DNA of 64,000 nt, from contig NC_051093.1 in the NCBI RefSeq assembly GCF_901709675.1, positions 7,493,553 through 7,557,552 of the forward strand. Reading direction: 5' to 3'. Made by a program: the position numbers and the translations under genes. Numbering within the stretch: position 1 is the first letter of the stretch; each line of letters starts with the position of its first letter. This document shows, in pieces, positions 1-26,607 of the stretch. This DNA comes from Syngnathus acus. Taxonomy: Eukaryota > Chordata > Actinopteri > Syngnathiformes > Syngnathidae. The notes beneath the pieces were generated by a model, which worked only from the letters and a program-made list of their open reading frames with translations, did not search any database and was not told where the DNA came from.

Positions 1-13822
<13,822 letters not shown>

Positions 13823-16800
13823 GAGACCGAGACTGGATTTGGGATTAGGCGTGGAATAGAGTTGTGTTAGGTGTGTTAGGAGATCAGGGATGTTTTTAAA
13901 GACACTGTCCACACACACACTGCATCTCTATCCCATACTGAGACTGGAATTTAAGATAAGCAAGGCGAGAGCCAAACGTGGTGTCAGAAACAGGATGCAA
14001 ACTTGAGTAATAGAAAAATCTATATTTTGCAAGCAAATCTTGGTAAACACAAAAAATCAGGACACCTTTGGTGAGACGGGGGGGAGGGGGGTGACCCCTC
14101 TCTCACAAATGGCCAAAGCTACTCTACTTTTATGTCCAGTCGCAGTTTAGAAAAACAAAACTGGGAAAATGCACTCAGCTCAAGCCTCGCATTTCATCCA
14201 CCGGTGAAGCCGCGGTCGCTCATCTTAATTTGATATCGGACGTGTGAGCGCTGGTGAGATTCGACGGCAGCCCGAGAGCTCCCGCTGAGCGCTTACGAGG
14301 GAAGACTGCGAGATCGGCGGGCGGGCGAGCAGAGCTAGCGAGCGAGCGGCCCATCTGGGCTCCAAGAAGACATTGTCGCCTTGATGGAGTGGCAACACGG
14401 ATGACTTGTCCCCCCCCCCCCACACTCCTCTTAAACTTTTGTTCTCCTCCCTTTTCCTCGTCCTCCCCCGACACCAAAAGAAATACAATCATGAATGATG
14501 ATATTCTTCTCGAAAGAAAAAAAACAGGGTATAAGATCAACAATAATATTAATAACATTGTGAATAACGATTGTGTTAACATTGCTTATAATTTTTTTTT
14601 TTTTTTTTTTAAATGCTTTATTTGTAATTGGTGTGATATTCCATCCCCGTTTGAGTACTGGCCGGGTTCTTCAACCTCCAAGCCAGCAAAGACTGAACTC
14701 TTTAGTTACCTGTAGGACGTTTTACTTCACAGTACATATTTTCTCCTTACGGGGAAAAAAGGATCTTAAAGACTCATACTTTGTTTTGAGATATTTCAAA
14801 TTGTTGTTCAGTCAAGAGCCTGAAAGCTGCAGAAGCTGAGAGAAAAGGACGTGCCTTAATGGTCTCCAATGGAAGTGTCCTCCTGTTCACATGGTCACGC
14901 AACGGCGCCATTACTTGGTGTTCTCTTCACGTAGGACAAAAAACTGCAGTAAAAAAATTACAAGCGGTTGGAGAATCCGCCTGGCAGTGGTTTAGATACA
15001 AGATGCTGCAGAGTTTTATAACTTCGTAAAAATGATTTTATGAACCTGTACGCCAGTTCTATTCAGGATGTCCCACACTGTCTGGCAGTGGCCCACTTCA
15101 CAGCACGGCGGCCTTTCTACTTCGCTTCTTTTTTGATTCAGGTTACATGGTAATAGTCACCACCCGTTTGGCCTCTCACTAGTGTCCCAACATCTGTCGC
15201 GTTTGTGGGCCCGGATGGCAAAATTAAACTGAGGGGGGAAATCAATGATAGTCATAATACGTTGAGCAGAAGAACGGTCGCTGAGGTATCAGCTTTGACT
15301 GATGTAGATATTTTTTTTTTCTTTTTCTATTTCTTAAAGCTGGCGAAGCCTCATTATTGCACAGGACCTTTACCTGTTGTAGGTTCAGGCACTCAGTAGA
15401 CATGCCTTATCATCCCCCATCACACACACACCCTCCCATTTCACAGGAGCTGTCTGCTAATGACTCATCTTACTGTACAGAATACAAAAAAAAAAAGTCT
15501 ATGAGCTATTTAAAGGTTTGATCTTCAATTAGCTGGCGGTGTCAGAAGTTCAAGGGCTGCAAGAAATTGCGCAGGAGTGCTCGGCCAAGATCGGAGCTGC
15601 CCGAGTGTGCAGAGTGCTGACATCTATCTTATAACCTCATCTAAATGCACCGCTGTTATAGGTGAGTGTGTGTTGCGTGACTTGGATGATGCAAGTCACA
15701 ATTTAATGATAACAGCACTTTTTTTTTTTTCCCCTGCACAGATTTGCTGATTACTATTCATAAATTCACAGATAACAATGTAATCGTGAGATTGATAGTT
15801 GTTAGCCTTAAATCAATACACCACCCGTACGACCATGACTCTGAATAAATAGACTGAGATCTCTGGAATTTTTATATGTACACATTTTCAGATCAAGTGT
15901 TATCTGAGAAGCAAGTAGGAATCTCGAGAAAATAAGTAACACTTTGACGATGGCATCCGAGTCGGCGTTAGTATGTTTAAGCTTTTACTTGTAAATAGTA
16001 TATTCAGAACCTCTTTTCACTTTGTACAGTAAACAGACAGACAGGATGTAACTTTCCATCAAGTTTTACAGCAATTTAAGAATTAAACTGATTTAAAAAA
16101 AAATTACAAAAAAATTAAGACGGATAAAAATGTGCAGAAACACCAACATTACTCATTTTAAGCGATGGAAGTCAACCTCTTTGTTTTACACTCGTGTTCC
16201 GATAGTTTACCGATTTAATATATTGGATTATGTTAAGGTTTCTCCTTTTTTCCATATGTTCGCTCAAGTGTTTGAGGAATTGATAATTTAGCGTAGGTGT
16301 ACACGTCTGGTGATATTAAAGAGGGACAATTTAGTTTTAGCTCTAAGTTTCCCTTGAATTGTGTTAGATTCTCTCTTTTGAAGCTGAGCTAGACTTCATG
16401 CTTTTTCTCGCTCGACACATTTCTATAATACAATATTACATGTATGATATTTGAAGATAGAAGCAGCATATTGTGTGCTTTCATTTTAGGCAGCGATCCT
16501 TGTTCAGATCTTACGAAATCATTGTGTTCTGTTCGGGGGAGGAAGGGGGGGGGGGGTCATTTTTTTGAAGCTGGGCTTTAATGGTGATTGCACACAGAAT
16601 TTAGAGCCATCGTGGGCCCGGCCTATCCTGTTCCCTCTTTATCATTGGGATAGATATCACTGTGGTAAAGAAAGATGTATGTATATAAATTTGTGTATGT
16701 GTGTAGAACACACAAGTGCACACTGATGCTGTTAATGTTGCTGAGAATTTTCGGCACAATAACGTGGAAAAGGAATTGATTTGAAATTGAAATGCATTGG

Positions 16801-19800
16801 TGCAACCCCTTATCAAAAGCATTTGCTTTTTTTTTTTGCTTGGCAAGAGTCAACTTGATTTATTTTAGCTCAGGTTAGTAGACTGACACTGAGGAGACAA
16901 CTTGGGAGTTGGATTTTTTTTTTTTCCACATTTGCTTTCTACTCCAAATGCTTGATTAATAAATTGAAAATACACAGTAGATGGGCTGTGCATAATTGTA
17001 TTGCACAAAATTCTTAGACCATCATTAAATTTGTTGTTTTCATAATTCTGTAAGGAACTCAAATCTGGTTTATTTAGCAGGCTATTTCCTGGTTCATGCA
17101 TGAGATAGATGGGCAATATTATTTTTGATTCTTGAAACCGTAACATTTAAACTGTTGCTACCTTAAAGCCATTACTGATTGCGAAGATGTTTTATATCAT
17201 TTTAATCATGTTAATCTGTAAATTTAAGTTAACCAAGTTATTATTGTTATTATTATTATTATTACATTCGTGCCAAGACAAAAACACAATCATGAATACA
17301 TGACCTGCCATTGGCTAATTTGTGTGCTAAATGCATCTTTTTTTTTTTTTCCCATGTGGACTTTTCATATAACTCCAAAATGGAAGGATGGACAGTACTA
17401 CAAATTTGGTGGTGGCCTAAAAAGTTTTTCCCACATTACGATGCATCTCTCCTCCTTATTTGCAATAGGCCCATGACCAAACAAAGTCACCTTTGTGCCG
17501 TTGCCATGAAAGGCTAGTGAGGGCTCGTCTACGGCTATTGTTTGGAAAGTCAGGATGCACACACACACAAACACACACACACCATCATTGAGCACTGCTG
17601 CCAGTTGGACAGTGAGTAAGATGCCTCATCACATCTTTTTGTTTCCCTTCAACCCAAATTGGTCCCAGCCTGGCTTCTCTGCACACAATCATGCCAAAAC
17701 ATTTTAAGAGGGTTCCTGTTAAGAAAAAAAAAAAAAAAAAACACTGTCACCTTTTTATTTTTTACAACACAAGGTTGAGCTAGCTTTGAGTTACGGCAAC
17801 ATCCTGGAGCTGGCGGATGTAAATCTCACCCCCCCAGCTGACATCCATGACAAGCGGATGACAGGCGTCAGTTAAAATATGTTTTGGGACGGGATTGTTC
17901 TGAATGGTCTTTGTCAGCCGTATTTGTAAAAAGCACCTCGGTGTTTAGCACCGGATTTCATCACATGCAGCCAGGAAGACTTAAACTGTGATACTAGTTT
18001 TACATCATACTAATGTTATCCTCCCAAGTTTTTTTTGCAGAATATCTTTGCTAACATTTGATGTTTTGTTGTTTGTGTGGGGGTGTGCGTGTTAATTTAT
18101 ACAAATGCATATCATTTTTATTAATGATAAAACTGCTCTGTTTCTCCATTGTCCTAATTTCTAAAAGTGGCAGAAGGGGTTGTTACTAAATGTATTCCAC
18201 ATGGGGGGGGAGTGAGTTTACAAAAGTACTCATTTCGAAGTAAAGATACACGACCTGATTCAATTTACTGTGTCTCGACAAAATGTAAAATATGATCAAT
18301 TGTATACATAATTCTATACGCTCAATTTGCTCTTGGCCACAATTTTCTCGTTGTGGCCCTTTGAAATAATGCCAATATGTTTACATCATGATCACTGAAA
18401 TTACACGCATAAAAAATATTGTACAGGTTGTGTAAATACTATTAGAGAATACATTAACTTTTTTCTATGGAATCAAAGTAATCTCAATAAAAATTAATCA
18501 TGTCATGGCAAAAACTGCAAAAATGCATTATTATGGTACTTCTAATAAGGATAAACACCTACAATTATAAGTGCTTAATTAAATAATACTATTCTTTCTC
18601 TTTGTACATGAACAAAATGTGTTGAGTATTAATAATAAAATGCTATAAGTTTCACGCAAATGGTGCTGAGTCTTTTTAAGCTTTTGAATGTTTTATTGTC
18701 ATTGTCTTGAGATGCAAGTTTCATTTGTTCCGTGACCATGGTTGTATCTCAAATCACTTTTTCCTCATAGAACGGAAATGCCATTCATAATTCCTCCCCT
18801 TTAAGGAGAACACTTCACGAGGATAAAGAATAAATGCCGGTGAGTATCAATGCTTGTTGTATTTGTTTGTCTAAATGTGTTGTTGCACCATTTGTGTTCG
18901 GATATCAGCTTAAAGGTTTGTAAAATTTGTGACTGCTAAATGTTAGCATGTCAATGGAATTTTTCATAACATGTTAACATTAAGCTAATTTGTACTCACT
19001 AATAGATGAGCAGAGGAGCGGCGTGCGACAGAAACATGGCCATATGGTGGAGTGGGTGGGTCTGGGTCCATCCCCTCCACCATCCACATTGCTGCTGGCA
19101 CTCCACAAAGCTTTGTGTGATGCCATCCAGGCCACTCGGAGTTGCTCTCATGCTGCTCTTGCCTTCTCCTTGCTCGGCAACAGGAATATTCCTGCTCCTA
19201 TCGTAGGCTGAGAATGTAAATCAAATACATATTGTTGATATAATGTCAGGTTGAAAAATCAGAAGGATACAAACCTTCCAGTCTTCTCCACATGACATTG
19301 AGAAGGACGTTTATTCTGTTGCCACAAGTGTCATGTATTTCACTTGTAGCACTTGCAAATATATTTAAATGTATGAATAATAATCAGGGCGCTCCATAAA
19401 GCATACAAGCCAAACATTCCAGAGTCAATCAAAGCGGACGAGTGTTCAAAATCCTTTTTAAGCAGGATGTGAAAACGCCAGATGTTCATTAGTCATCTTT
19501 GAAGCTTAGCGAAGATGCAAAGTGTGAGTAATTAGCGCTTTTCGTGACGCCGCTTTGACCTCGTGCCATTTTGAATCCACCTCTAGTCAAAAACCTGAAT
19601 CACGAAGCAGATCAGGCCGTATGTTTTTCACGTCGGAGACGCTCTGGGATTGGCTGCACTGAAATAGCCACTCGGTGTTCGTGCAAGATGAGTTGTCTGT
19701 CATTCTGCTTCCGCTTGCACGCTGAGCCCTCACTGAGGACCGATTTTTAAAATTGCTAAACCAAGAATATAATACAGGCTACATCATAATTGTCCCATAA

Positions 19801-19876
19801 ATTCCATCCAATAATCTTAGTCATTTTTTGTCAAGTTTGAGGAAATCTGCGACAATCTGCTTCTTCATTCATATCT
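13823..19876 (+). other. Probable grin2b 3'UTR and intergenic DNA
   Basis: No coding exon is supported. Mammalian grin2b has a very long 3'UTR, so much of this may be transcribed. A GC-rich patch lies at about 14255-14360. Candidate AATAAA signals include 18486-18491, but none can be chosen with confidence. A minus-strand AATAAA (19310-19315) would suit the small gene that follows. Homopolymer runs and TA-rich tracts are frequent. Confidence 0.6.
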
Positions 19877-21686
19877 TTAGGGCTCCGCTAAGCATCCAAG
19901 CAGTTCAACCTGAGCCTGGAGCAGCATTTTGTTGTTGTTCAAATTGTTGTTAGCCAGGAGCGGCCTGGTGAGCTCCCAGTCCTGCAGCTTCTGGCGCACT
20001 CCGTCGCCCTTCAGCAGCTTCTTGCTGTTGGAAATGGGAAAGGCTCCTGGGAAAGGAAAAAAAAAATGGGAGGACAATGAACTGCTTTCAAAGAAAAAAT
20101 GATGCTAACAATAAAAAGTATCAACTTTAATAAGCTAATTTAATGCATATAGGGTATAATTTACAGATCATCTTGTCTGAACGGACTCAACTTGATCCGA
20201 AAGTTATTGGAAAGTCAGTTGTTGTTTTGCGTGGTCCTCCTCACAAACAGCAAACAATACCTCTCGCCTTTGCGTTTTCACACTCACCATTTTTAAGCGC
20301 CGTTATTCTTTAACATCATTTGCTTAGTGTATCAAAGCAGCACATCCTCGATAACACCTCCAGTGAAATTCCCGTTAGCTAACACCGGACGGCACAAATT
20401 ATCTGTTCTTTAACACGGAATGAGTCAGTGCTAACAATGCAGACAAAATGGCAGGTGTGAGGATGGACGAGAGGGTTGAATAATCAAAGATTAAGACCAA
20501 ACAGCTCAACTTTTTTTCAAGGATAGAGCAGAGGGATACATGGCCGTAAAGAAACGGACAGATGGAGTGAGAGGACATCAGCAAAGTGTGAGAATGTGGC
20601 GACGATAAAAGACAGAATGTGAAAGGGATGTGTTGAGGGAGAAAGGGTTAACGTAGACAGTAGAGGAAGATGGTTGCCCTGGCAACAGCAGCAAGCGTTT
20701 TATTTTTATTTTGTAGACTCACACTTAAGGATATATTCAAATTCTATTATGCATTGGTACAAATCTCAGAGCTCATCAAGGCTTTTATGTAAGATTCAAC
20801 ACAATAACTTCAATTTGGTGAGCTGCTGTCAGCTTTCCCTTTTGCGAATCCACCTGACATTGATGGCAGCTCAGTGTTGCCGACAAAACCCTGTCACTCG
20901 TGTATCACTGTTGCGTATCCTCACATGACAGCCACCGTGGGAGTTGGGGGAGGAGGAGGACGACAGCATCCCGGGTCTGAGGTCAGCGCCACATTGCATG
21001 AGAAATATGTGAAAGCTTGTGTGCTTCAACTGTAAGCGTGTGTGGGCTAATTTGCACGACATGGTCACAATTATGCTCCATCGAATGCCATTATGTGCTT
21101 TGTCCTCACTCCTAAGACAATTCAGAACAATTGAAACTTTTTTACCACATCATGCAATTCATATTTGGAATCCCTGCAAAACCAGTGGCTGTCACCCGTG
21201 AAATCTGCGGCAGGACCCCTCACGCTACAAGTGTGCAGTGAAGGCTAGCATAGTTCACTTGATCCTGCCCTAATCCCGCCCCAATTGCATTGGTGCCTGT
21301 TGTAATAGTGACGGAGGTCAAGTCGGGCCAAGAGATGCCGGGGTAGAATCCAGTCATTCTGGAACCTGTCATGGAAAAGTCACAAGGACAAAAAGAGTGA
21401 TTTTTTATTTATCTCAAACAAACATATAAATAAAAACGGTAGTAAAAAAGGTAATGATAATTGAAATGATTTGGATAACCGTGAAAGAAAGGATAGACGG
21501 GCTGTGGAGCCCATAAGACAAAGTATTTTAATAGGGCAATAACTCACTTTTACCCTCCACTTTCTATCACCACTGATTTGAAATATGATTTCAATCTGTC
21601 CCTTAGAGCCTCGGTTCCATGGATCAATCCTCCAACCCTGAGCCACCGCAACAGGAACCTCGTTTTAATGGTTACCTGGCACTCAT
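19877..21686 (-). CDS. Unrecognised small protein (123 aa), four inferred exons
   Basis: Not recognised. Minus-strand exons inferred by eye: 21676-21686 (ATG, phase 2), 21554-21637, 21259-21365 and 19877-20046 (TAA). All junctions are GT/AG, phases agree at each join, and the total is 372 nt (124 codons with stop). The product starts MSARVGGLIHGTEALRDRLK, continues through NDWILPRHLLARLDLRHYYN, and ends with a basic then Leu/Asn/Gln-rich segment (KKLLKGDGVRQKLQDWELTR). No signal peptide, membrane segment or cysteine pattern is seen. The last acceptor has a strong pyrimidine tract; the third donor (AA|GTGAAC) is weak, so that boundary is the least certain. An upstream ATG opens a 30-codon frame whose TGA overlaps the chosen ATG. 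A consensus X-box and a CCAAT box lie 110-140 bp upstream, suggesting an RFX-controlled (ciliary or testis) gene. Confidence 0.5.
20673..20686. promoter_or_regulatory. Palindromic X-box in the small gene's third intron
   Basis: GTTGCC CT GGCAAC, a perfect inverted repeat of the RFX half-site with a 2-base spacer. It lies between exons 3 and 4 of the small minus-strand gene. Confidence 0.4.
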
Positions 21687-21791
21687 CTTTTCAGGTTTGC
21701 TGCATTGGATGCTGATACCTCACCACCCTCTTCTCCGCCTCCTCCTCCTTTGACTCTTTCACACCCTCCCTCCATCCCTCCCGGTATCCGT

Positions 21792-21830
21792 AGTGATTGG
21801 AGGCAGGGTTCTGTGGTTGCTAGGATACGA
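21792..21830 (-). promoter_or_regulatory. X-box and CCAAT box of the small gene
   Basis: Minus strand, 21828-21816: GTATCC T AGCAAC, matching the RFX X-box (GTNNCC, short spacer, RGYAAC). The CCAAT box is at 21800-21796. Both lie 110-140 bp upstream of the proposed ATG (21686), a usual distance for RFX-driven ciliary genes. Confidence 0.45.
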
Positions 21831-21895
21831 GGCGAGTGTGGCAGAAAGACAGCCTTGGTCTGCTAGTTGAAAAAGCGAGGAGAAATTAGGCGAGA

Positions 21896-21984
21896 CCGCC
21901 CCCTGCTGGTAGCCAACGTGTACTGAAATAATCCAACAGCGTTGCTGAGCTGCTGGGACATTAGGTGAGTGCGCCCCCTGTTGG
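21896..21984 (-). promoter_or_regulatory. Two CTCF-like motifs in tandem
   Basis: Minus-strand CCAGCAGGGGGCGG (21909-21896) fits the CTCF core exactly. CCAACAGGGGGCGC (21984-21971) differs at one position. They have the same orientation, 75 bp apart, between the small gene's promoter and tcf20. They could mark a domain boundary between grin2b and tcf20; this is motif-based only. Confidence 0.45.
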
Positions 21985-21989
21985 TTACT

Positions 21990-24300
21990 GATATTAAAAC
22001 CCGCATTCGCTGGAATTTAACGCCGAAGAAAATGTCACTATAATTTGTATTGATTATATACTTTATTGGATTTTTGTCAGTAACATTTCCATGTATAGAC
22101 ATATCTATTATCATTATTATTATTTCATTATTTTAAATTATTTTATTGTGATTTTGTACATAACATTATAAGCACTATGTAGTGGTACATGCTGCTGCCT
22201 TTTATGCAGCCAGTGCTGCTGTACGAGCAAAATAAAAACAATCCCAACAATATTAGAGACAGAATAAATACAGCTTGTGTTTTTGAAATTAGTTGATAAT
22301 GGAAGTGGCTTGTCGGTGTACCCGTTGCTCAGTCATTTGACTTCAGGTGGTCGTCAAGGAAACTGCTAGAACATCTGCTGAGTGGCAAGTTGTTCATTCT
22401 AATTACATAAAAGTATAGAGAAAGGTATGAGCTGCAGTGTTGAAGGTTGTGTTTCTTTGACTGACATTAAAAAGTACAGAACATTTTATTTTTTTGCTCT
22501 TATGTAAATAGAAAAAAAATCCACTCTTCAACCACAAGCGGTTTGAAGCAAACTATAAAAATAACCCTATACTGCTCTTTTGTTGTCCTCCTGTGGGAGG
22601 GCTCTCTTGCGCAAAATTCCCATTCAAATGTGTCACAAAGCTGCTGAACAGCAAACCAGCATTATGCACAAAAACTCATTTTGTGCATGTTTTCACCACA
22701 ATGAATTCACTTAAAGCTATTCCATCCACTTGATGCAAATGAATGCAAGTAAAGGTGACATTTCAAGTGGACACTTAGCTAAAGAACAAGAATCATTGAT
22801 GGACTAGCCTTGGCCTATTTCCTCTATTAAAAACAAAACAGAAACTAGGGCCATTGTATTTGATCATTTTTTTGTGACCTTGCCAGTGATGGAGTGACTC
22901 TGTGTATCCCAGCAGGCATTGCTGTTGATTGGATAGGCCTGGCTGGCCGACTTACTGGTTCAGCGTATCAATGCACGGCGCATCTTTGCTTCTCAGCTCT
23001 TTCTCTTTCAGCTTGCTCGCACAACAAGTGCATTACCACATGTTGCACACATTTTGTTTGGTTGCAGGATTCTAGCTGAATGGTGGGTGTGTATTAAAAT
23101 GTGCATGTGAGCTGCAAATGTCGGTTGCCTAAAAATTATCCACAGTTAAAGCACTGCGCTGCAGTTGCTATGGCAACTATGATAGAAATAGACGTCTGTC
23201 TGCAAGTGAAAGAAACGCATTGAACTGTTGTTAGGAAGAGGGAATTCAGCCTTGATTGATAGGTTAAGTGACCCTCGGAAGGTTAATTGTTTAAACGACC
23301 GTTCCCTGTTTGATTGTTGGATTTGTAAATGTGTTTGCATGTATATGTGGTTTGTATGTTCCATGGTGCAGTGTGTCGAGAGTTTTCAAAGTGTCAGACA
23401 TCAAATCTGCTTTAGGAGAAAATAAAATGCCATTAACAATGCTGATATTATAAGCCAACTCTTTTAAGATGCTCAGATGCCCCCACAAGGGCATTTGACA
23501 GAATTACATTTTCAGATAGATAACTACAAATAAATAAATTAATTAATTAATAAATGAATAAAAGTTTTTGTATGTGGCCTGTGATTGGCTACCTTGAACT
23601 GTTGTGATTAATTAAATCATTATTTTTATTTAAAAAATAAATAAGAAAATCAAGAGGGTAGGTCTCCCTGGAAAAGCATTTGACATGTTTATTTTTTGAA
23701 TGACTAAGTACTAAAATCATTAAGTTATTATTTATAAATGAACAAGAAAATCTCTTGCATAATGTTTTGAGTGCCAGCAAAATTGCAACTAATTGATTAA
23801 TTAAGATGTCCATTATGTTGGATCAAAATTCATGAAAGATTAAGGTCCAATTAAAACAAAAGCTGCTTTTAGTAGAATAGGTCTATGTTCCAGCATTAAT
23901 AAAACATAGTAACCAAAACAACACTGCAGTCTTACAGTCTATGCATCTTGTATCTATTGTAGACTGGACAAAGAAGAAAAATAACACAATAGATGAAAAC
24001 AAGACGCACTTAGTCCAAATGATCTATTTTTTAATGGTAGAAATAGAGGAACATCTGAGCAATAACAAAAGACATGGAGGGATGTGATGTGGAAGATGAG
24101 GGGAGGGGGTGCAGGGAATGTGTGTGTTTTGTGTGCGAGAGTCAAGGCAGTCTCTGTTGCCAGAAAAGAAAAATAGTCTTGGAGGGAAATCAGCATGTGA
24201 TGGAAGGTATGTAAATGCACTTCAGGGACGCAAAGTGACGTTAGACGCTTCGGAAGACCATCCAGAGGCTTCTGTGTTTCATTTTGTTTTAGTTGAAGAT
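21990..24300. other. Intergenic DNA between the small gene and tcf20
   Basis: No coding exon seen. A/T-rich with short ATTA/TTAA repeats. One palindromic X-box (GTTGCT AT GGCAAC) lies at 23164-23177. Confidence 0.7.
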
Positions 24301-24680
24301 AGGTGCAATCACCTCAGCGGTGTGTGAAAAGAGAGGGAGAGGGGGGGGGGGCGGGTGTGTGTGTGGACCTCACCGCTGACGGGACCCACAGGCACCCTGA
24401 TTGTGCCCCGCTCTCATCATTTCTGGAGGTGAGGACAAAAGGGAAAAAAGAGGGGGCAAATCGGAGGAGAGGCCCGGGATCCGACTGTCGTGACGGCTCA
24501 CCCCCCCCACGCAGAAATTGGTCGCCGATGGTCGGGGTTTCCTACACCCAAAACGTCTGAGGGGGGAAAAAGCGGCGTAGCGTTCGACTCAAGACAGACT
24601 GGGGGTTTCCTGCCACAACAGCGGGATTGTCAAAAGGAGCCCTTCACTCCAAGCTGGGCCTTGTATTGCTACGTTTTCAG
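24300..24680 (+). promoter_or_regulatory. tcf20: tcf20 CpG-rich promoter and probable first (non-coding) exon
   Basis: G/C-rich, CpG-containing stretch in an otherwise A/T-rich region, ending in a consensus donor (TTTTCAG|GTAAGT, intron starts 24681). The transcription start is not visible. Open frames here are short and do not join the TCF20 frame. Confidence 0.55.
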
Positions 24681-26418
24681 GTAAGTATGTGTGGAAGGTG
24701 TTAGCTAGCTTTCCCTGACCAACGTTAGCTCTTGAAAAACGCCAAGGAGAGTGATGCTAATTATCTCACGTCGCGTCTCTTGCTCGTTTTCTCCATAAAC
24801 ACTAGCTAAAACAGTTTATTACAGCACCGCTGAATTGTGAGAGGAGAAACATCTGCACCCAATCACCCATGTTTTCTAGCCAAACGCAGCATTTTAGCCT
24901 GCCGTGGCTATCGTTGTGTGTACGCTTCCAAATAACGCGCAAGAGCGTAATCAACCCTAATTAGCTGTCTTGCTAAGATGCTAACCACAGCTTGTAGCAT
25001 TGCTAGCTCCCAATTGGCAGGGCATAAGCTAACGCCAACCTTACCAAGCTAAAAAGGCAGCACGACTAAGCTAATTGGAATGCGTAAAGCCTCTCTTTGG
25101 CTAATGCAGCTGCTAAAAAAAACAGCATAATGTTTGACCCAAAAGTGGTGCAGCAGTGCAAAAGCTTATGTTGTTACTGACATGCTTGTCATGTCTGGCT
25201 GACATTACAACAGGGTGTTTTTTTTTTCCATTTGTTGGTCGTGCTCAGTGAGCTACTGTGATTAATTAGTACTCAAGATACAAGGGTGGAGATCAATGGA
25301 ATCCCTCCAACTGCACAGATGTTTCTCTAAATCAGACTCCAGTGGCATGCTTGAAGGCACAACTGCCCGATACAGGCACTGTTTGTTTTTCCTGTATCTG
25401 CTCATCACTGGGTTTTTTGTGTTTACTCATTTTTAATGTATTGTTAAAGAAAGTGACAGTCAGGGAAATGGTGTCACTTACATTAATAGTGTAATTACAA
25501 TGAGTTGCTTAATGGCGTACTTTACAAAACACAATTGTGCAAATGTGTTAAAGGGCAATTAAGCATTGTGTTGGTTAAAAAAAAAAAGAGACAATGCAAG
25601 CTTGACACTTGAGGCAATTATGGGTCCTGGCCCCATAAAAAAGGTGCAATCCCGCAAGTTGTGAGCCATTATAATTAAAAGAAGTTAACACACAATAAAG
25701 TTTACATTTAGTGACACCATAATGAGGCCTGGCTTCATGAAGTTGTTTATTTTAGCAGTTGCAATGGTGGCAGTATTATGTGGTGATGAATGTTAGTTTA
25801 TATCCATAGTTGCTTGCTCCCACTGCTCACCAAACCTCTATCAGTCAATAGGAAATGCTAAGGCATGACTTTGGTCCAATTCCTGTAAATACTGTCAAAG
25901 TCCATGAGAAAATCCTAATTTTCCTAAATGTCTATAAAGGCGGAGTAAATTCTTTGTATATATTTATTTGATCAAATTTGTGCAAATCTTGTATCTAATC
26001 TTATGTTTATACTGCATACACAGAGGAGTTGCTTAATTAGTAATTCTCTGACAGTGTCAATCAAAACTCAGCATTGTTAGCTTTGGTAATGAAGAACCAT
26101 TTGATGCAGCTTTTTGCAATGTAAGTGGTAATAATAATGTTGCTGTTTATGTTTGTCATCAGAGTATACTGTCCTGCTTGTGTTTTCATTTACTCTTCAG
26201 CAAAATTATTCTAATCCTGTTCATATTTGAAAAATAAAATAATGAATATATTATATAATTTGACATATCTTGTATACATAATTTAAATCCTATAATATAA
26301 TGTTCATGGTATGCTTACGTTTAAATGTGTATTAGTTCTCATATGATGGTAATACTTATATTATATTTAGTTTTGCCCCTCACATGCTGACTTTGATATT
26401 TATCTTTTGTATCTGCAG
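24681..26418 (+). other. tcf20 first intron
   Basis: No coding exon. The first 430 bases are strikingly dense in GCTAA/TTAGC words (see findings). The rest is A/T-rich. Confidence 0.6.
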
Positions 26419-26607
26419 ACTTCTAATCTTCTGGTCAGCAGCTGCTGGAAAATGAATTCATCTGCATGGAGTTACTGAGGAACAAACGACAACTGGAGTT
26501 TGAAAGAACTGAACTTGAAGTGGAATAAATGGATTACCTTCCTTTTGGGAAATAAGTTGCCATGGAGCTGGGTAGAATTAAATGATGGTTGACAGACAAT
26601 AACAAAG
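26419..26607 (+). other. tcf20: tcf20 second 5'UTR exon (inferred)
   Basis: Acceptor TGTATCTGCAG ends at 26418; donor CAAAG|GTAAGA begins at 26608. The exon has several short upstream open frames and no reading frame joining the main ORF. The next exon probably starts at 27407 or 27431, just before the start codon at 27446. Confidence 0.5.

Noticed and set aside
20285-20400. Possible extra exon of the small gene with donor AAAATG|GTGAGT (minus strand)
   Set aside because: The frame required by the next exon has an upstream stop and no start; phases fit better without it.
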